Shown piece after piece: positions 59,790-64,000 of a stretch of DNA of 64,000 nucleotides (positions are counted from its first letter, which is position 1; the number at the start of each line of letters is the position of its first letter). Source of the DNA: Druceiella hillmani (lineage: Eukaryota > Arthropoda > Insecta > Lepidoptera > Hepialidae). Position numbers and translations under genes: made by a program. The notes beneath the pieces are model-generated. The model saw only the letters and a program-made list of their open reading frames with translations, made no database searches and was not told the origin of the DNA. The stretch covers positions 11,597,501 through 11,661,500 of the forward strand of contig JAYKKI010000074.1 in the NCBI GenBank assembly GCA_039881145.1. Direction: 5' to 3'.

Positions 59790-61430
59790 TATAATTGGAA
59801 CGTATGCACGCAATTTTCTCTTGAATTAAGAAAATAAAAAACGTTATTAATATTGATTGAAGAACAATGTTATTTAAAAGAGGAAGATAGATATAATAAG
59901 ATCCAATACAATTATAAAAAATTAAGGTGAATTGCATTTTTGTATTGAAAATGAATATTTTAAATTTCAAGTATTTCCACATATTTTATGCTCAGATTTT
60001 GTAAACATTTTTTTCTAATTGTACAATTTTAATGAAATAAAAATTGTTCAATTTAAAAAAAATGTTATTGCATGGTTTGGGCAAAAGTTTGCTTTTACTC
60101 ACCAATTTACAAAAATGTAAACAGGTTTGATATATTATGACCGTTTGAATTTATGGTTCAGTGCTTCTTAATATCACAAATGTCGTTATATGTAAGTAGT
60201 AGGAAGAATCTAAAAATTACACAATATAAAACATTTAGGTCTGATTGAAATGAAGAGCCTGCTTTTCAACGTAAGAGAAAGACATAAGACTTATTCTTTG
60301 TCAAAAATTGACTAACGGCAATTATAAATATTTGTCGAAAAGCGAATTCAAATACCTTGTTGAAATGTGAAGTTAATAAAAGTAAAAGCTTCTCCGGTAA
60401 AAATAAACCGTGGTTTTAGTTTTGCGATTACTAAACTGAAAACTCGCTCTCGTCGTATTGTAACAATAAACATAAAAATGAAAATCGTAGAAAACATTTA
60501 GCAATACGTCTAACGTAGTTGAGTTGTGCTCTATTGTCACTAAATCATTCGAGTCTCGATTCCCATGAAAGTATTGAGACTACAATAACCATAAAATATT
60601 TAATTGTTAATAGAAACCTAACTCAATATTTTAAAGAAATATGTCCTTACGCATTGATCTAAACTTGCATATAAAGCGCAGAAGCCTTTGTATTTATTTG
60701 AAATTGATGAACTATGGAATCGAATTTCTGATCTCAAAAATTTGTTTTGTGCTAGAAAACACGTACATTGAAGAAGTTTATTGGTTATATGTATGCTACT
60801 ATTCATTGGGCCAGAGCAGTGATAAAAATGTAACAGAAGACGGAGACTACTGCTTAAAAGGCGTAAGGTACAGTATTCTTGTTAAAATATCCCCAACTCC
60901 GATAGTCAATGTCCTTTGGTGAATGGAACGGAGGGGTTTAATAACTGCAGGAGTAAGAGCAGCATAATTAGGAAAATTCTATGCAGGTGGAACTGTGGGG
61001 AACATCTGGTCAAGTGCAAAAATATAAAAATACCTGCATACGTCTGTCTTATGATCTAGCTGCTAAACTAAAATATTATGATATTTGGGAATATTTCAAT
61101 AATATCTTCAGAAACTTTTTAGTTTTGTAATATCTGGTAGATTTTTGCCTTAGGATAAAACTAATAAAATCATTGTAAACGAGAAAAATATTTATTTGAT
61201 AATAAAAACCCACAACTTACACAAGAACTTTTAAACTAGGCCAACTCTTGTTTAAACATTTTTCAGTTTCAGATTCAGAAAATTAAATCAGTTTCAGAAA
61301 AAAAACCGCCCTAAACTGTTTTTTATGTCTACTATACATAAGGAATTCTCATAAAACGTCAATTTATGTTAATAATGTGTCTTCGGAGAACATTACTTTT
61401 TAACTTCGTTTTGCTGTCAACAATTTTAAT
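59790..61430. other. AT-rich stretch
   Basis: A 93-codon plus frame (60641-60922) is unassigned. The interval 60780-61030 is somewhat less AT-biased. No named feature. Confidence 0.4.
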
Positions 61431-61438
61431 TAAAAAAC

Positions 61439-62000
61439 TTATGCACCATTAGCATATACTACTTCCCGCCATCTAGTTGGCAATAGTAATATGCCTTTCT
61501 TGTAAAATTACGGTGACTTTGATTAAAAAAACTGTGTGAGATCGTTTTGGAGATCTTTTTTAACGTCGATTTTTTTACACGTAAATGGTTACTTAGAGCC
61601 CTGAATAAATAATAATCAGAGGGCACTTACTTCAGGTTCAGACAGTGAAACTCATCTTTCTCTGATGTATGCGTGTATGGTTAACGTATATAACTCACTT
61701 CTCATCGTCAGTTACTATTTGATTTAGTCATTTGAAGTTGCACTTTAATGTCAATAGCCGTTGATAAGTATCAACTCTGCACTGAAGGTAATAAATATGA
61801 TGACAACTTGTGGGATATCCACACGCCGTATTTTGAAAGGTTTTCCAATTCGTGCAAATGTTTTTCTGTGGTGCCATGGCTGAAGTTTAACTCATCTGCC
61901 AATTGACGAGACATCAATCAAGGATCCTCCTCAATTAGGCAGCGTAATCGTTGAATGTCGAATTCAACAGGACGTTCGGGATGAGACTCGTCCTCAAAAG
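61439..62000 (-). pseudogene. mariner transposase, internally deleted
   Basis: The minus strand encodes, from about 61999 downward: FEDESHPERPVEFDIQRLR and LIEEDP, a TGA, then MSRQLADELNFSHGTTEKHL (helix-turn-helix) and YGVWISHKLS. After disruption comes IVTDDEKWVIYVNHTR, the first catalytic Asp block where TGDEKW is usual. The frame then resumes at SDYYLFRALSNHLR, followed by shifted LPTRWREVVYANGA at the C-terminus (stop 61441-61439). The segment holding the second catalytic Asp (HDNA block) and most of the third Asp block (YSPDLAPS) is deleted. Normal mariner transposase is about 345 residues; barely half remains. Terminal repeats were not confidently found. Confidence 0.93.
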
Positions 62001-62260
62001 TTATTATATCTTTGCCATCCTTTAAGATACCGTGGACTTGTCCATCACATGGAATATATTACTTGTGGCAGTCTTTGCATTGAGAGCCAGACGAATTTGT
62101 AATTCGTAAAGTAATAGAATCCGTACTTGATACCGATTTAAATCCATTACCTTTTATTTTTCACTTAAAGCTTCTGCACTGATTGTTTTCAACTGACTAT
62201 ACTTTGGCCTGTTTATACCCTACAGTGAAACCTTCTAAAAGTTTCGAAAATCTTTACTCC
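62000..62260 (-). mobile_element. probable 5' part of the mariner copy
   Basis: Less AT-biased DNA continues upstream of the transposase. The frame KFVWLSMQRLPQ and a short TSPRYLKDGKD precede the FEDESH block, degenerate for the mariner N-terminus. The outer boundary is uncertain. Confidence 0.45.
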
Positions 62261-62264
62261 ACCC

Positions 62265-63050
62265 TACAGATTTTTGTTTCCATGTCCGATTTATACTTGT
62301 CAAGTAGCCAGTAGTTATTAAATATTTCAAGGGACGTATCTGTTATACCTTTTATTTATGTGAGGTTAGAATTGAGATTTATTTGGTAAGAATGCACACT
62401 AAGGTCCAATTTAAATATTTAGGCGAAGGTATATAGATTTCTCTTAAACTATTTGCAGATATTAATATGCATATATTACATTCACTACAAAAACATCTTT
62501 TGTTGACTTGAAAATATTACATATTTGAAAAAACCTTGAAATATAGTATATTTCGATATATTTAGGTAAACTTTTTTCAGGATTCTAAATTTATCAGTTT
62601 TGTAAGGTAAGTAGGTATTTTATGAAAATTTTCAGCAATATCTCCAGAGCCGTTTCATAGAATATTTAGAAAAAATAAATCTGGTAACTTTTAAACTCAC
62701 TCCTTCAAGTAATACTCCACATTACACATGAAATAAAAAAAAATCGAGTAGTTCATTTGTCTCCTCTAAAATAACGATATACATATTTTTGAATGTTAGC
62801 TAGTTTCTAAGCTGAACTATTTCCAAGAAAAAAAAACTACCATGGATGGAAAAGCAGCTGCATTACAGACGCACGGCGATCATGAGAGTGAAAGTATAAG
62901 TGTTCTGTCATTCTCTTTTGGGGTACGGAATCATTAAAAACATTGTCCGAAAGTGTTAAACATGCAAGTGTATTCATGGTTTAAAATTATTTTTGACCGA
63001 CTTTAGAAGTTGACATATGACGTAAGGCATTTCGCGGTATTTATTTTAGC
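62265..63050. other. AT-rich non-coding stretch
   Basis: I see nothing supported here beyond short, weak resemblance to the dispersed AGAAAGAACC/CAGAAAC repeat family near 62640. Confidence 0.45.

Positions 63051-63053
<3 letters not shown>

Positions 63054-63138
<85 letters not shown>
63054..63138. repeat. (TA)n microsatellite
   Basis: About 84 bases of TA repeat with a single TG interruption in the middle. Confidence 0.97.
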
Positions 63139-63141
<3 letters not shown>

Positions 63142-63828
63142 AATATATTGCCTAATATAAGTTACCTCCAACTTAGTTACTTAGGACTCAGTCCGCAAGT
63201 AATTAGTTTTAAAACGTAAAATATCAGTTCCAAAGGTAAATTTATAATATTTAATCATTTCAATCAGCAATGTTCTGATCAGGCTAAGTCGAGTGACTTA
63301 TCGGGGACAACAAGAACGAGTATATCTTAATTTACGTACGTAAACAATTATTTTTTTTTTAAAGTTGTATAATTTTTATCAATATAAAATAGGTATATTG
63401 CAATCGCTTTGTGAGTAATAGTTTAACGTCTTTCCTCTTTTATAAATGAAAAAAATCATATTGTGTAAAGCTACTTGTGAGTGTGTAAGTATTTACTAAC
63501 GAAAGCTCCTCTTATAAGAAAAGAGATTTTCTATATTTCGCAAAAATAATCGTCTAAATCGCTAGACTCTTCGTTAGTTTTAAACTTTCTCTCCAATGCA
63601 AATATTATTTGACAAAATAGTGACACTTTACTTTCAATTTGTGTTTTTGTGTTTCCATCTATCATAATAAGAACAAAGAGTAATATGATGCTTGTCACTA
63701 CTACACTACTTGTAGTTTTAAACTCACTGTTGTTTACATTTTTTGATAACGGAGCATTAAAGGAACCGCCAAAAAATAGATGAGCCTAGCGTTACTGAAT
63801 CAGATCATGTTTAAAAGAAAAAAAATAG

Positions 63829-63877
63829 TGAATATATTTGGCGTTAATTTTGTAGAAATTCATTATTCACAATTAAA
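63829..63877 (-). repeat. third fragment of the hammerhead-like family
   Basis: This is the reverse complement of 22939-22987, almost identical over 49 bases. The hammerhead motif itself is not present; only the segment downstream of it. Confidence 0.88.
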
Positions 63878-63911
63878 GGAAACTAAAAAACAATTAAAGG
63901 AAACTAAAAAC
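63870..63911. repeat. 21-bp tandem repeat, two copies
   Basis: 63870-63890 and 63891-63911 differ only at the last base of the unit. The first copy overlaps the end of the family fragment, suggesting duplication at the insertion junction. Confidence 0.85.
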
Positions 63912-64000
63912 AGAAAAAACAAAAATTGTATTTCAAATAACTGTTAACTTACTTTAACAATTATTAGATATAGTCCTAAATAAAGTTTTTCCAGTTTTAT

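Overview
The window looks like a stretch of arthropod, most likely insect, nuclear DNA. It is very AT-rich, carries many long (TA)n microsatellites, and holds remnants of at least five transposon classes typical of insect genomes. I found no complete cellular gene, no rRNA or tRNA that I can defend, and no CRISPR or bacterial or phage structure. It reads as a gene desert or a very large intron. The order of insect cannot be fixed from sequence alone.

Layout. 1-18 kb is AT-rich non-coding DNA with two patches of balanced composition near 0.6-1.0 kb, a small GC-rich hairpin island at 3.2-3.4 kb, a recent 178-bp tandem duplication at 3.4-3.8 kb, (TA)n tracts at 7.9, 8.3 and 12.6 kb, a perfect 27-bp-arm hairpin at 13.2 kb, and a possible first exon with a GTAAGT donor at 15.7-15.9 kb. 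18.2-20.2 kb is a pogo/Tigger-type DNA transposon, almost intact apart from one frameshift. 21-23 kb holds short tandem repeats and a striking inverted pair (115-bp arms) whose arms contain a hammerhead-ribozyme-like motif; diverged relatives lie at 38.75 kb and 63.83 kb. 24.3-24.75 kb is a complex non-coding block. 28.85-29.9 kb is an internally deleted non-LTR retrotransposon (endonuclease joined to the reverse-transcriptase C-terminus). 32.8-35.0 kb is a decayed piggyBac-like element. 38.35-38.7 kb is a small transposase helix-turn-helix remnant. 39.85-40.47 kb is a Jockey-like reverse-transcriptase fragment. 53.0-53.2 kb is an open, coding-looking minus-strand frame that I cannot identify. 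57.3-57.7 kb is the most GC-rich block and the best candidate for a conserved regulatory element. 61.4-62.0 kb is an internally deleted mariner transposase.

How the parts relate. No pathway or operon is present. Activity here is that of mobile elements (pogo, piggyBac, mariner, two non-LTR lineages, and a probable Penelope-like or retrozyme-like family) inserted in DNA that also holds isolated, non-repetitive, compositionally balanced islands. Those islands could be distant enhancers of a neighbouring gene; this is inference that cross-species alignment would settle.
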